From Micromonospora chokoriensis (GTDB lineage: Bacteria > Actinomycetota > Actinomycetes > Mycobacteriales > Micromonosporaceae), in NCBI RefSeq assembly GCF_900091505.1, contig NZ_LT607409.1, forward strand, positions 5,270,001 to 5,334,000: a DNA stretch of 64,000 bases, read 5' to 3'. Made by a program: the position numbers and the translations under genes. A model generated the notes under the pieces. It had not been told where the DNA came from, did no database searches, and worked only from the letters and a program-made list of their open reading frames with translations. Positions 17,137-24,541 of the stretch are shown piece by piece (position 1 is the first letter of the stretch; each line of letters starts with the position of its first letter).

Positions 17137-18538
17137 AACGGGGCCGGATGAACCGGGCCCGCTGGGCGTACGGGACGGTGCAGTCGAAGACCGCCTTCGC
17201 CGTGCGCCCGTCGGCCGACAGCGACGGCGAGTAGCCGGTGTGCTGGCTCGGGTCGAGGGGGAATCCCTCCCGGTCCGGCAACACGCGCAGGTCCTGATCG
17301 GCCTGGAAACGGGTGACCATCGCCCACCACAGGTCCTGGTCGGACTCGATGTCGACGTCGTCGTCCACGCACAGCACCAGCTTGGCCATCCGGAACTGCT
17401 CCAGCACCGCCTCGGCGGCGACGCGTACCGCGACGTCGTCCTCCGGGCCGCGCTTCGCCGGCCACTGCAACACCACCATCAGCTGACCGCCACCCGCCGT
17501 GTGGCAGTGCGCGGCCAGCGCCGGCGTGCCCCTGCGGCGCAGCACGTCCAGCACCGCGGCCTCCATCCCGAAGCCGAGCAGCACCGACTGCTCGTGCCCC
17601 GGCCCGGACACGGCCTGCAGGATCGGGCTCTCCCGGGCGGTGATCGCGGTGACCCGGATCAACGGCAGCGCGGGATGCGCCCGGCCCTGGTAGCCGAGGA
17701 ACTCCGGGGTGGCGACAGTGCCGTGTCGGCTCTCCGGCGCCCGGTCGGGCAGCAACTCGCCCTCGATGACGTACTCGGCGTGCGCGATGAACTCGGTGTC
17801 CACCGTGCGGCACTGCAGCAACTCCACCGGTTGCCCGGCGAGAGCGCCGGCCACCGCCAGCTCGTCGAGGTCGGGTGGGACGAGTGACGTCGGGCAGCAG
17901 GAGGAGAGCAGCACCGCCGGGCACAGGCCGAGGTGGACGGCCACCGGCAACGGACTCCCCCGCCGCAACGCGGCCTGGTACGCGAGCTCCAGGTCCCGGC
18001 CGGGCACCATCCAGATGGTCAGCGAATCCGGACCCTGGACGCACATCCGGTGCACGGACAGGTTGCGGACCCCGGTGTCCGGGTCGGTGGCGAGCACCGC
18101 GCCGAGGGTCAGGTAGGGCCCGGCGTCCTCGTCGGTGAGCACCGGCACCGGCAGCGCGGTCAGGTCCACCGGCAGCGTCTCGCGCGGCCATCGGGACGGG
18201 TCGTGCGCGGGCACCGGCGGGCGGGGTGCGGCCACCGCGTCGAGCAGCCGGTGCGGCAGCGCGGCCGGTGTGCAGCCGAGCAGCCCGGCCGCGCGCCGAC
18301 GGGTGCCGTACAGGCCCATCAGCACCGCTCGGGTCGGACCGTGGTCGGGGCGTACCCGGTCGAAGAGCACCGCCGGGCCGGCGCCGGTGGGCGGGGCGGC
18401 GGGCGCACCCGCCCAGCGGGCGTAGTGCGCGGAGACGCCGTACCGGGCCGGTAGTTCGGTGGCGACACGGACCAGCTCACCGGGGAGCGGATCGAGGGTG
18501 GCCAGGGCGTGCCGCAGGTCGACCGGTGTTCGGCTCAC
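17081..18538 (-). CDS. UbiD-family prenylated-FMN-dependent decarboxylase
   Basis: The 485-residue protein matches the UbiD fold from end to end. The prFMN/Mn/K-binding segment reads TGVRNLSVHRMCV, with Asn159 and Arg164 at the expected positions. The acidic pair follows in AEYVIEGEL (Glu255, Glu259/261), and HPALPLIRVTAIT and HCHTAGGGQLMVVLQW are typical later blocks. UbiD enzymes reversibly decarboxylate aromatic, heteroaromatic or alpha,beta-unsaturated acids. With the catalytic carboxylates conserved, activity is expected if prFMN is supplied; no UbiX prenyltransferase gene is in the window. It is the last gene of the operon, and its GTG overlaps the chorismate mutase stop (GTGA). Its 3' end overlaps the convergent MocR gene by 56 bases. 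Confidence 0.9.
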   Translation of the reverse strand: MSRTPVDLRHALATLDPLPGELVRVATELPARYGVSAHYARWAGAPAAPPTGAGPAVLFDRVRPDHGPTRAVLMGLYGTRRRAAGLLGCTPAALPHRLLDAVAAPRPPVPAHDPSRWPRETLPVDLTALPVPVLTDEDAGPYLTLGAVLATDPDTGVRNLSVHRMCVQGPDSLTIWMVPGRDLELAYQAALRRGSPLPVAVHLGLCPAVLLSSCCPTSLVPPDLDELAVAGALAGQPVELLQCRTVDTEFIAHAEYVIEGELLPDRAPESRHGTVATPEFLGYQGRAHPALPLIRVTAITARESPILQAVSGPGHEQSVLLGFGMEAAVLDVLRRRGTPALAAHCHTAGGGQLMVVLQWPAKRGPEDDVAVRVAAEAVLEQFRMAKLVLCVDDDVDIESDQDLWWAMVTRFQADQDLRVLPDREGFPLDPSQHTGYSPSLSADGRTAKAVFDCTVPYAQRARFIRPRFTEPSIPAPRRPAAPRPR

Positions 18539-18903
18539 CGTTCCTCCCCCGCCGACGCGGCGGCGCGGCGGGCCGCCAGCATGTCGAGTTGCATCCGGGT
18601 CAGCTCGTCGATGAGGGCACGGTAGGTGCCGACCGCCACCTCCGGCGGCATACCGTTGCCGACGGCCAGGTCGGACACCCGGTCGAGCACCTGCCGCACC
18701 CGGTCGGGTGACCGGACGGTCGCCTCGTCCGTCTTGTGCGCGGTCAGCTCCCGCACCACCCGGGTACGCTCGGCCAGCAGGGCGATGATCCGCTGGTCGA
18801 GATGGTCGATGACGCCCCGCAGCTCGGTGATCCGGGTCGGGCCGTCGGCGGCACCGGCCGGCGGGGAGCCGGCCGGTGCCGCGAACCAGTGCTGGTCGGT
18901 CAT
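18535..18903 (-). CDS. AroQ-type chorismate mutase
   Basis: Starting at the ATG that overlaps the cupin stop (ATGA, 18900-18903), the product is 122 residues. It carries the all-helical AroQ pattern: ITELRGVIDHLDQRIIALLAERTRVVRELTAHK (first helix with the conserved Arg and Lys), RSPDRVRQVLDRVSDLAVGNGMPPEVAVGTYRALIDELTRMQ (second and third helices). It would convert chorismate to prephenate in the cytoplasm. It lacks a DAHP-synthase or dehydratase fusion and a signal peptide, so it is a stand-alone pathway enzyme. Its neighbours (TrpE/TrpG-like, PheA-like and UbiD) all point to a dedicated chorismate-derived product. Isochorismate or 2-amino-2-deoxyisochorismate as substrate is an alternative that sequence cannot exclude. 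Confidence 0.85.
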   Translation of the reverse strand: MTDQHWFAAPAGSPPAGAADGPTRITELRGVIDHLDQRIIALLAERTRVVRELTAHKTDEATVRSPDRVRQVLDRVSDLAVGNGMPPEVAVGTYRALIDELTRMQLDMLAARRAAASAGEER

Positions 18904-19247
18904 GGCTGGGGAACCTGGTCGACCACGAAGACGACGGTGGGCGCGGCGTCGCTGCCCTGGGACCGGTGCTCCTCGTCGTCGGGGATCACGAACCCCATGC
19001 CGGGGCGGCACGGCACCGACCGGTCCCGGAAGTGGATGGTGAACTCGCCCTGCAGGACGTAGCCGGTGTGACCGCGCAGGCACCAGTGGTGCTCGTCGAA
19101 GCCGGGCGGCAACTCCAGCAGGCGCAGCCGCTGCCCCCCGACGTACGAGATCTTGACGCGTCCCTCGGCACCCGGCTTGTCCCACCTCTCCCACTCGGTG
19201 GCCGGGAAGTCGATGCCGACCGGTGCGGCGACCTGCTCAGTGGACAT
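18900..19247 (-). CDS. Single-domain cupin protein
   Basis: From the ATG at 19247, the 115-residue product has one cupin beta-barrel: LLELPPGFDEHHWCLRGHTGYVLQGEFTIHF, then RPGMGFVIPDDEEHRSQ. The histidines of EHHW and LRGH and the late EEHR supply possible metal ligands, although the first motif is not the textbook HxH-E pattern. Cupins in similar pathways act as isomerases, dioxygenases or binding proteins; the BacB isomerase of bacilysin biosynthesis is a two-domain relative acting on a prephenate-derived keto acid. Its stop overlaps the chorismate mutase start, and its start overlaps the flavoprotein stop by 11 bases, showing tight translational coupling. The exact reaction is unknown. Confidence 0.8.
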   Translation of the reverse strand: MSTEQVAAPVGIDFPATEWERWDKPGAEGRVKISYVGGQRLRLLELPPGFDEHHWCLRGHTGYVLQGEFTIHFRDRSVPCRPGMGFVIPDDEEHRSQGSDAAPTVVFVVDQVPQP

Positions 19248-19941
19248 TCTCGATATCTCCTCTGGTCGGGGCGGAATCGTTGCGGCGGGGCCGCGGCACG
19301 CGTTCGTTGCGGTCCCGCCGCGGAAGGACCGGATCGCCGTCGACCCGCTGGTGCTGCTTGAGCAGTTGCACCATGTCGAGCATCCGGTGCACCATCCGCT
19401 CCAGCGCGTCGACACCCTCGGCGTCGTGCAGGCCGGGAGTGCCGGTGGTGTTGCGCAGCAGGACGGGGAACCCGCTGCCCACCAGGATCATCCGGTTGAG
19501 CAGCAGGTTGTTGACGATCTGGTTGTGCACGGAGGAGTCGCTGTACCGTCGCCCAGTGACGATGGTGCCGCCCACCTTGTCCGCCAACGGGCGGGTGAAA
19601 CGCAGGTAGCCGACGCCCGCGCGCTCGATGAAGACCTGCATGAGGTGGGCCAGGCCGAAGCCGTGCACCGGGGCCGCGTAGATCAGCCCGTCGGCACGTG
19701 TCATCTGCTCCACCAGAGCGGGGACGTCGTCGTCCACCTGGCAGGGCACTGTGCGGCTGTTGCAGTCGCCGCACGGGCTGCACGGCGAGATCCGGTGCTC
19801 ACGTAACTGGATGGTGCGCAGGACGGCGCCCCGCTCGGCGATGAGCCGCCCCGCGTACGCGATGGCGTGGTCGGTGTTGCCCCCGACCCGTTCCGAGCCG
19901 TTGATGGCGAGGATGGTCCCTGCTTCGCTGTGCACTGTCAC
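19237..19941 (-). CDS. Iron-sulfur flavoprotein / NADPH-dependent FMN reductase family protein
   Basis: The 234-residue flavodoxin-fold protein opens TILAINGSERVGGNTDHAI (FMN phosphate loop) and contains the compact cysteine motif CSPCGDCNSRTVPC (Cys54, 57, 60, 67; C-x2-C-x2-C-x6-C). That spacing matches archaeal-type Isf proteins, in which it binds a 4Fe-4S cluster. YAAPVHGFGLAHLMQVFIERAG is the second flavin-contact segment. It probably shuttles electrons or reduces a pathway intermediate; supplying reduced flavin to the UbiD system is another option. The GTG at 19941 abuts a G5 run; an in-frame GTG at 19935 has better ribosome-site spacing. The last 35 residues are Arg/Asp-rich and unlikely to be part of the fold. 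Confidence 0.85.
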   Translation of the reverse strand: MTVHSEAGTILAINGSERVGGNTDHAIAYAGRLIAERGAVLRTIQLREHRISPCSPCGDCNSRTVPCQVDDDVPALVEQMTRADGLIYAAPVHGFGLAHLMQVFIERAGVGYLRFTRPLADKVGGTIVTGRRYSDSSVHNQIVNNLLLNRMILVGSGFPVLLRNTTGTPGLHDAEGVDALERMVHRMLDMVQLLKQHQRVDGDPVLPRRDRNERVPRPRRNDSAPTRGDIENVH

Positions 19942-19995
19942 CCCCGGTGCTCGTCGCAGGGGGTGGGCGCCGCACCGCGCCCAGCCCCTGCGAGG

Positions 19996-21300
19996 TCAGT
20001 CCGTCAGCTTCCCGGCGAAGTAGTCGATGTAGGCCTGCATGTCGAAGTGACCGTGCCCGGACAGGGAGAAGACGATCGCCTTCGACTCCCCCGTCTCCCG
20101 GCACTGGATCGCCTCGTCCACCGCCACCCGCACCGCGTGGGTGGACTCGGGGGCCGGCACGATGCCCTCGCTGCGGGCGAACAGCACACCCGCCTCGAAG
20201 CAGGCCGTCTGCGGCACCGCCCGCGCCTCGATCAGGTCGATCTCTCGCAGCGCGCTCACGATCGGCGCCATGCCGTGGTAGCGCAGCCCACCGGCGTGGA
20301 TCGCCGGCGGGTGGAAGTCGTGGCCCAGGGTGTGCATCTTGGTCAGCGGGGTGAGCCCGGCGGTGTCGCCGAAGTCGTAGTCGTAGCTGCCCTGGGTCAG
20401 CGACGGGCAGGACGCCGGCTCGGCGGCGACGAACCGCACCGCCGGACCACCGCCCCACTGCCGGCGCAGGAACGGCAGGGCCAGCCCGGCGAAGTTGGAC
20501 CCGCCACCGGCCGCGCCGATCACGATGTCCGGGTAGTCGTCGGCCATCGCCAGCTGGAGCAGCGCCTCCTGGCCGATGATCGTCTGGTGCATCAGCACCA
20601 GGTTGAGCACCGAGCCGAGGGCGTACTTGGCGGCGCCGCCGCTGGTCATCGCCGCCTCCACCGCCTCGGAGATGGCCAGGCCGAGGCTGCCGCTGGAGTC
20701 CGGGTCGGCGGCGAGCGCCGCCCGGCCCGCCCCGGTGCGGTCGCTCGGGCTCGCGGTGACCGACGCGCCGAACGTCTCCATCAGGCCCCGCCGGTACGGC
20801 TTCTGGTCGTAGCTGACCCGCACCATGAAGACCTCGCAGTCGAGGTCGAAGTAGGAACAGGCCATCGACAGCGAGCTGCCCCACTGGCCGGCGCCGGTCT
20901 CCGTGGTCAGCCGCCGCACGCCGTCCTGCTTGCTGTAGTACGCCTGCGGGACGGCGGTGTTCGGCTTGTGGCTGCCGGCCGGGCTGACCCCCTCGTACTT
21001 GAAGTAGATCCGGGCCGGGGTGCCGAGGGCCTGCTCCAGGCGACGGGCCCGGACCAGCGGGCTGGGTCGCCACTGCCGGTAGATGTCGAGCACCGGGCCG
21101 GGAATGTCGATGTCCCGTTCGGTGGAGAACTCCTGTTCGACCATGCCGGTGGCGAAGAGCGGTTCGAGGTCGGCCGGGGTGATGGGCTCCCGGGTGCCGG
21201 GGTGCAGCATCGGGGGTAGCCCCTTGGGCAGGTCGGGGACCACGTTGTACCAGGTCGTCGGGATGTCGCTCTCGGGCAGCACGAACTTCGTCGCGGTCAT
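19996..21300 (-). CDS. TrpB2-type tryptophan synthase beta-like PLP enzyme
   Basis: The 434-residue protein is a fold-type II PLP enzyme of the TrpB2 class, with the extended N-terminus that distinguishes TrpB2 from TrpB1. The PLP Lys112 lies in PAGSHKPN, the catalytic Glu134 in TTETGAGQWG, and the phosphate-binding loop reads GAAGGGSNFAGLALPFL. Canonical TrpB joins indole to serine; TrpB2 enzymes do this poorly with TrpA and many have unknown partners. No trpA, trpC, trpD or trpF occurs here, so a beta-substitution or beta-elimination on serine or a similar amino acid with another nucleophile is likely (inference). The start is ATG at 21300; it lies 21 bases after the first MFS gene. Confidence 0.88.
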   Translation of the reverse strand: MTATKFVLPESDIPTTWYNVVPDLPKGLPPMLHPGTREPITPADLEPLFATGMVEQEFSTERDIDIPGPVLDIYRQWRPSPLVRARRLEQALGTPARIYFKYEGVSPAGSHKPNTAVPQAYYSKQDGVRRLTTETGAGQWGSSLSMACSYFDLDCEVFMVRVSYDQKPYRRGLMETFGASVTASPSDRTGAGRAALAADPDSSGSLGLAISEAVEAAMTSGGAAKYALGSVLNLVLMHQTIIGQEALLQLAMADDYPDIVIGAAGGGSNFAGLALPFLRRQWGGGPAVRFVAAEPASCPSLTQGSYDYDFGDTAGLTPLTKMHTLGHDFHPPAIHAGGLRYHGMAPIVSALREIDLIEARAVPQTACFEAGVLFARSEGIVPAPESTHAVRVAVDEAIQCRETGESKAIVFSLSGHGHFDMQAYIDYFAGKLTD

Positions 21301-21321
21301 GGCCTCTTCCAGGGGTGGGTG

Positions 21322-22545
21322 TCAGGAACTGGCGGTGGCCGGCTCGGCAGGGGACGACACGGACCGGGCAGCCGGTCGCATCCGCAGCACTGCGAACGCG
21401 ACCACGCCGACCACCGGGGTCAGCAGGAGCAGGAGGAGGACGGGCTGGTGCCCACCGGTCTGCCAGACGAAGCCGAGGCCCATCGGCACGACCAGGCGGG
21501 CGGAGCTGAGCACGAAACCGTTCAGGGCCATGAAACCGCTGACCCGGTGCTCCTCGACGTGGTCGGCGATGTAGGTGGGCACCACCACCGAGGCGATGAT
21601 CTCCCCCAGGGTCCAGACCACTGTGGACAGCAGCACGGCGGGCAGCGAGAACGCGAACACCAGCACGGCCATCCCGGTGGACCAGAGCAGGCCCGCGACG
21701 ACCAGCAGGGTCCGCGTCGAGTACGCCTTCATCCGCTTCTCGATCAGCAGACTGGCGCCGACCACGACCACGCTGTTGATCGTGTAGACCGCCCCGACCA
21801 CCGCCACCGACGAGTGCAGCACCGTGGTGACCGCGAGCGGAAGCGTGTATTCCAGGCCGATCAGCGGCGCGACGTAACAGAACGAGACGATCACCAGCAC
21901 CGCCACGTCGAGGTCCCGCAGCAGCCCGGCCCGCCGGGTGCTCGCGGCCGGCGAGGCCACCGGCACGCGCCGGGTGTCCGCCGGTACGAACAACCAGATG
22001 GTGGCCGCCGCGACCAGCCCGAGCAGGATGTTCCCGGCGAACATCAGCTGGTAGGAGTAGGCCGCCGCGATCCCGCCGAGCAGCGGGCCGACGCCCATGC
22101 CGAGGTTGTTGGCGAGGTAGCTGACCGTGTACGCGAACGGCCGCTGCTCGGGTGCGGTCAGGTCGGCGATCAGCGTGTTCGCCGCCGGGGCGAACATCCC
22201 CATCCCGACCAGCGCGACGAAGAGCAGCACCGCGTACGTCCAGGTGGGACCGTCGAGCACTGCGAGACCAAGGTAGCCGACCGCGTTGAGCAGCAGGCTC
22301 GTCACCAGCGCCGCGCGTCGGCCGGCTCGACCGCAGACCGGGCCGCTGAGCAGGCTACCGGCGAGCAGGCCGGTGCTGCCCACGGAGATCAGCACACCCG
22401 CCTCGCCGGTGCTGAGGTGCCGGCTCTGCACCAGGTAGACGGCGAGCAGCGGGAAGACGAACATGCCGGCCCGGTTGATGAAGGAGGCGTAGACCAGCAT
22501 CCGCAGCGGGCGCGGCAGGGCCTGGAACCGGCCCAGCCAGCTCAC
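21322..22545 (-). CDS. MFS transporter, 12 membrane helices
   Basis: The 407-residue protein is almost entirely hydrophobic, with twelve predicted helices. The MFS signature region after helix 2 (LLSGPVCGRAGRRAALVTSLLL) and an N-terminal half ending FVPADTRRVP fit the DHA/arabinose-efflux group. It probably exports the operon product across the cytoplasmic membrane. Its GTG start overlaps the ATP-grasp stop (GTGA, 22542-22545), the same coupling seen for BacD/BacE-like ligase-exporter pairs in function if not in sequence. A second MFS gene lies three genes upstream, so the pathway has two exporters or one importer and one exporter. Substrate is unknown. Confidence 0.85.
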   Translation of the reverse strand: MSWLGRFQALPRPLRMLVYASFINRAGMFVFPLLAVYLVQSRHLSTGEAGVLISVGSTGLLAGSLLSGPVCGRAGRRAALVTSLLLNAVGYLGLAVLDGPTWTYAVLLFVALVGMGMFAPAANTLIADLTAPEQRPFAYTVSYLANNLGMGVGPLLGGIAAAYSYQLMFAGNILLGLVAAATIWLFVPADTRRVPVASPAASTRRAGLLRDLDVAVLVIVSFCYVAPLIGLEYTLPLAVTTVLHSSVAVVGAVYTINSVVVVGASLLIEKRMKAYSTRTLLVVAGLLWSTGMAVLVFAFSLPAVLLSTVVWTLGEIIASVVVPTYIADHVEEHRVSGFMALNGFVLSSARLVVPMGLGFVWQTGGHQPVLLLLLLTPVVGVVAFAVLRMRPAARSVSSPAEPATASS

Positions 22546-23768
22546 GCGTCACCGACCGGCTCGGTGACCACCTCGAAGGCGTCCCGAATGACCTTGAACC
22601 GGGCCCGCACGTCGTCGAAGTCGCGCCCCTCGCACACGTACCAGCCGAGCACGTCGTTGGACGCGGTCGGCGCGGCGAGCACGTCACCCACGCTCTTCCA
22701 CACGTCCGCGTCGAGCACCGAGTCGAGCCCGCGCAGCTCGTCCGCCGTGGTGATAGCGGTGATCCGCCCGTACCGGTCGGAGCACAGGTATTCGGTGCCG
22801 ATCTCCGGGCCGAGGGTGGCCGCCGGGACGTGCCCGGGGTCCAGTTCGAGGCGGCACCACTCGCCGGCCAGGTTGATCCCCCGCCCGGCCTGGATGGCGG
22901 GGACGATCGAGCCGCCACCCGCCCGGGCGGCCGCCTCTCCGAAGACCAGCCCGCCGTCGTCGCGGAGGAAGAACTCCACGTGCGCCACACCGGTCCGCAT
23001 GCCGAAGCCGCGCAGCACGGTGGCGCTCGCGGCCACGATGCGCCGCTCCGCCGGGGTCAGGTCGTGCTTGCGGGAGACCGTGCCGCCGGGCTCGTCGCGG
23101 AACTCCAGGATCGAGTACGTGTAACGGGACAGCTGGTCGAAGACCACTTCGCCGTCGCGCAGCAGCGAGTCGACGTGGTATTCGACGCCCCGGACGTACT
23201 CCTCCACCCGGTAGTCGTGCCGGTCGTCGGCGACCAGCGGCCACACCCGGGCCAGGTCCTCGGCGGAGTCCACCCGGTGGGTGTCGCCGCAGGCCCAACC
23301 GGCGTACGGCTTGATCACCACCGGCCAGCCCACCTCGGCGGCGAACTCGGCGACCGCGCCGATCGTCTCGGGTCGGCACGAGCGGGCCACCGGCACGCCC
23401 AGCTCGACGGCCCGACGGTGCATGACGTTCTTGTCCCGGAACGTCAGCGCCTGCTCCGGGTCGAGACCCGGGATGCCGTGGTCACGCCGGCAGCGCGCGG
23501 CGGTGAGCACGTCGCCCTCGAAGAGCGGGAAGACGCGCTCCACCGGGTGCGCGGCGAGGATCGTGGTGACCGTGGCGCGGACGGCTTCGCAGTCGTCGAG
23601 GTCGGCGAAGTAGCAGGGCAGCCCGGCGGCTTCGGCGGCCGGTTGCCCGGTCGGCAGCAACGCGACGGTGGCCACACCCAGCTCGGCGGCGGCGGTGACG
23701 ACACTGCGGAACTGGGCCGCGTACCGGCCGGCCGCGGGTCGGTAGATCACCAGGATCGCGCGGCTCAC
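22542..23768 (-). CDS. ATP-grasp ligase (amino-acid or peptide ligase type)
   Basis: From the GTG at 23768, which overlaps the previous stop (GTGA), the product is 408 residues. An N-terminal Rossmann-like part contains VERVFPLFEGDVLTAA. The ATP-grasp core has FRDKNVMHRRAVELGVPVARS, GWPVVIKPYAGWACGDTHRV, YRVEEYVRGVEYHVDSL, and the Mg-binding HVEFFLRDDGGLVFGEAAARAGGG. Such stand-alone enzymes form acyl-phosphates and join them to amines, giving dipeptides, protected amino acids or amides. Between a B3/B4 protein and an exporter, the most natural role is joining the operon's unusual amino acid to a second amino acid, or masking it. Substrates cannot be read from sequence. Confidence 0.85.
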   Translation of the reverse strand: MSRAILVIYRPAAGRYAAQFRSVVTAAAELGVATVALLPTGQPAAEAAGLPCYFADLDDCEAVRATVTTILAAHPVERVFPLFEGDVLTAARCRRDHGIPGLDPEQALTFRDKNVMHRRAVELGVPVARSCRPETIGAVAEFAAEVGWPVVIKPYAGWACGDTHRVDSAEDLARVWPLVADDRHDYRVEEYVRGVEYHVDSLLRDGEVVFDQLSRYTYSILEFRDEPGGTVSRKHDLTPAERRIVAASATVLRGFGMRTGVAHVEFFLRDDGGLVFGEAAARAGGGSIVPAIQAGRGINLAGEWCRLELDPGHVPAATLGPEIGTEYLCSDRYGRITAITTADELRGLDSVLDADVWKSVGDVLAAPTASNDVLGWYVCEGRDFDDVRARFKVIRDAFEVVTEPVGDA

Positions 23769-24541
23769 GAACGGCTCCCACTGGCGCTGCCGACCGGGCC
23801 GGTACGCAGGACGGCGCTGGTCGTCGTGCCGTCGAGCACCGCCTCCTGCCGGGCGCCGTCGGACAATCCGTCGAGGACGGTGGCCAGCCGGCCGAGCGCG
23901 TCCACCACCTCCGCCCGGCCGCCGGGGTGGGCCGACTCGACGGTGAGCAGCAGCCGGTGCCGGCCCAGGTCGGTGCGGACCAGGTGGCCCTGCCGCCAGT
24001 TCCAGCGCCGCGAGTGGGCCCGCCCGTCGGCGTCGGCGTAGACGACCTCGCCCGGCTCGGGCTGTTCCGGGGCGTCCGGAGCGCCGAGCGGCAGATATGT
24101 TTCGGTGCCGTCGGCCGGCCGGACCACGAGGTCGGCGAGGCCGTCGACCGCGCACGAGGCGACCGGCAGGGCAGCGCCGAGCGACACCGCGTTGCAGAGG
24201 TCGACCAGGGCGTTGATCCGGGGCAGCCGGTCGCCCTTGGCGACCCGCCGCGCGATGGACTCGGCGGCGCAGGGGAACCGGTTCGGGTTCACCCCCACCG
24301 CCCGGTACGCCTCCCGCCACGCGGCGATGCCCGGCAGCTCCGCCACACCCGCCTTGTCCAGGTCGGCCGCGTGCAGCGCGTCCTCGGCGGCGGTGAGGAG
24401 CGCCGACACGGCGGGAGGGGCCGGAGCGACATCGACCGCCGGTACGGCGATCACGCCGAGCACGTAGTCCGGCACTGCGGTCAGCACCCGGTCGTCGATG
24501 CGCACGGTGAGGGTGTCCACACCGTCGCTGAGCTGGGTCAT
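23765..24541 (-). CDS. Stand-alone B3/B4 domain protein (PheRS-beta editing-domain relative)
   Basis: The 258-residue protein matches the B3/B4 fold of the phenylalanyl-tRNA synthetase beta chain: GIAAWREAYRAVGVNPNRFPCAAESIARRVAKGDRLPRINALVDLCNAVSL is the hallmark central stretch, followed by a beta-rich half (YLPLGAPDAPEQPEPGEVVYAD...RRWNWRQ). In PheRS this domain hydrolyses mis-charged tyrosyl-tRNA(Phe); free-standing versions are mostly uncharacterised. Inside an operon that appears to make a phenylalanine- or tyrosine-like amino acid, it could clear tRNA mis-charged with that product and so act as self-protection (inference). It is fused into the operon by ATGA and GTGA overlaps on both sides. 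The last 25 residues are Ser/Gly-rich and probably unstructured. Confidence 0.82.
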   Translation of the reverse strand: MTQLSDGVDTLTVRIDDRVLTAVPDYVLGVIAVPAVDVAPAPPAVSALLTAAEDALHAADLDKAGVAELPGIAAWREAYRAVGVNPNRFPCAAESIARRVAKGDRLPRINALVDLCNAVSLGAALPVASCAVDGLADLVVRPADGTETYLPLGAPDAPEQPEPGEVVYADADGRAHSRRWNWRQGHLVRTDLGRHRLLLTVESAHPGGRAEVVDALGRLATVLDGLSDGARQEAVLDGTTTSAVLRTGPVGSASGSRS

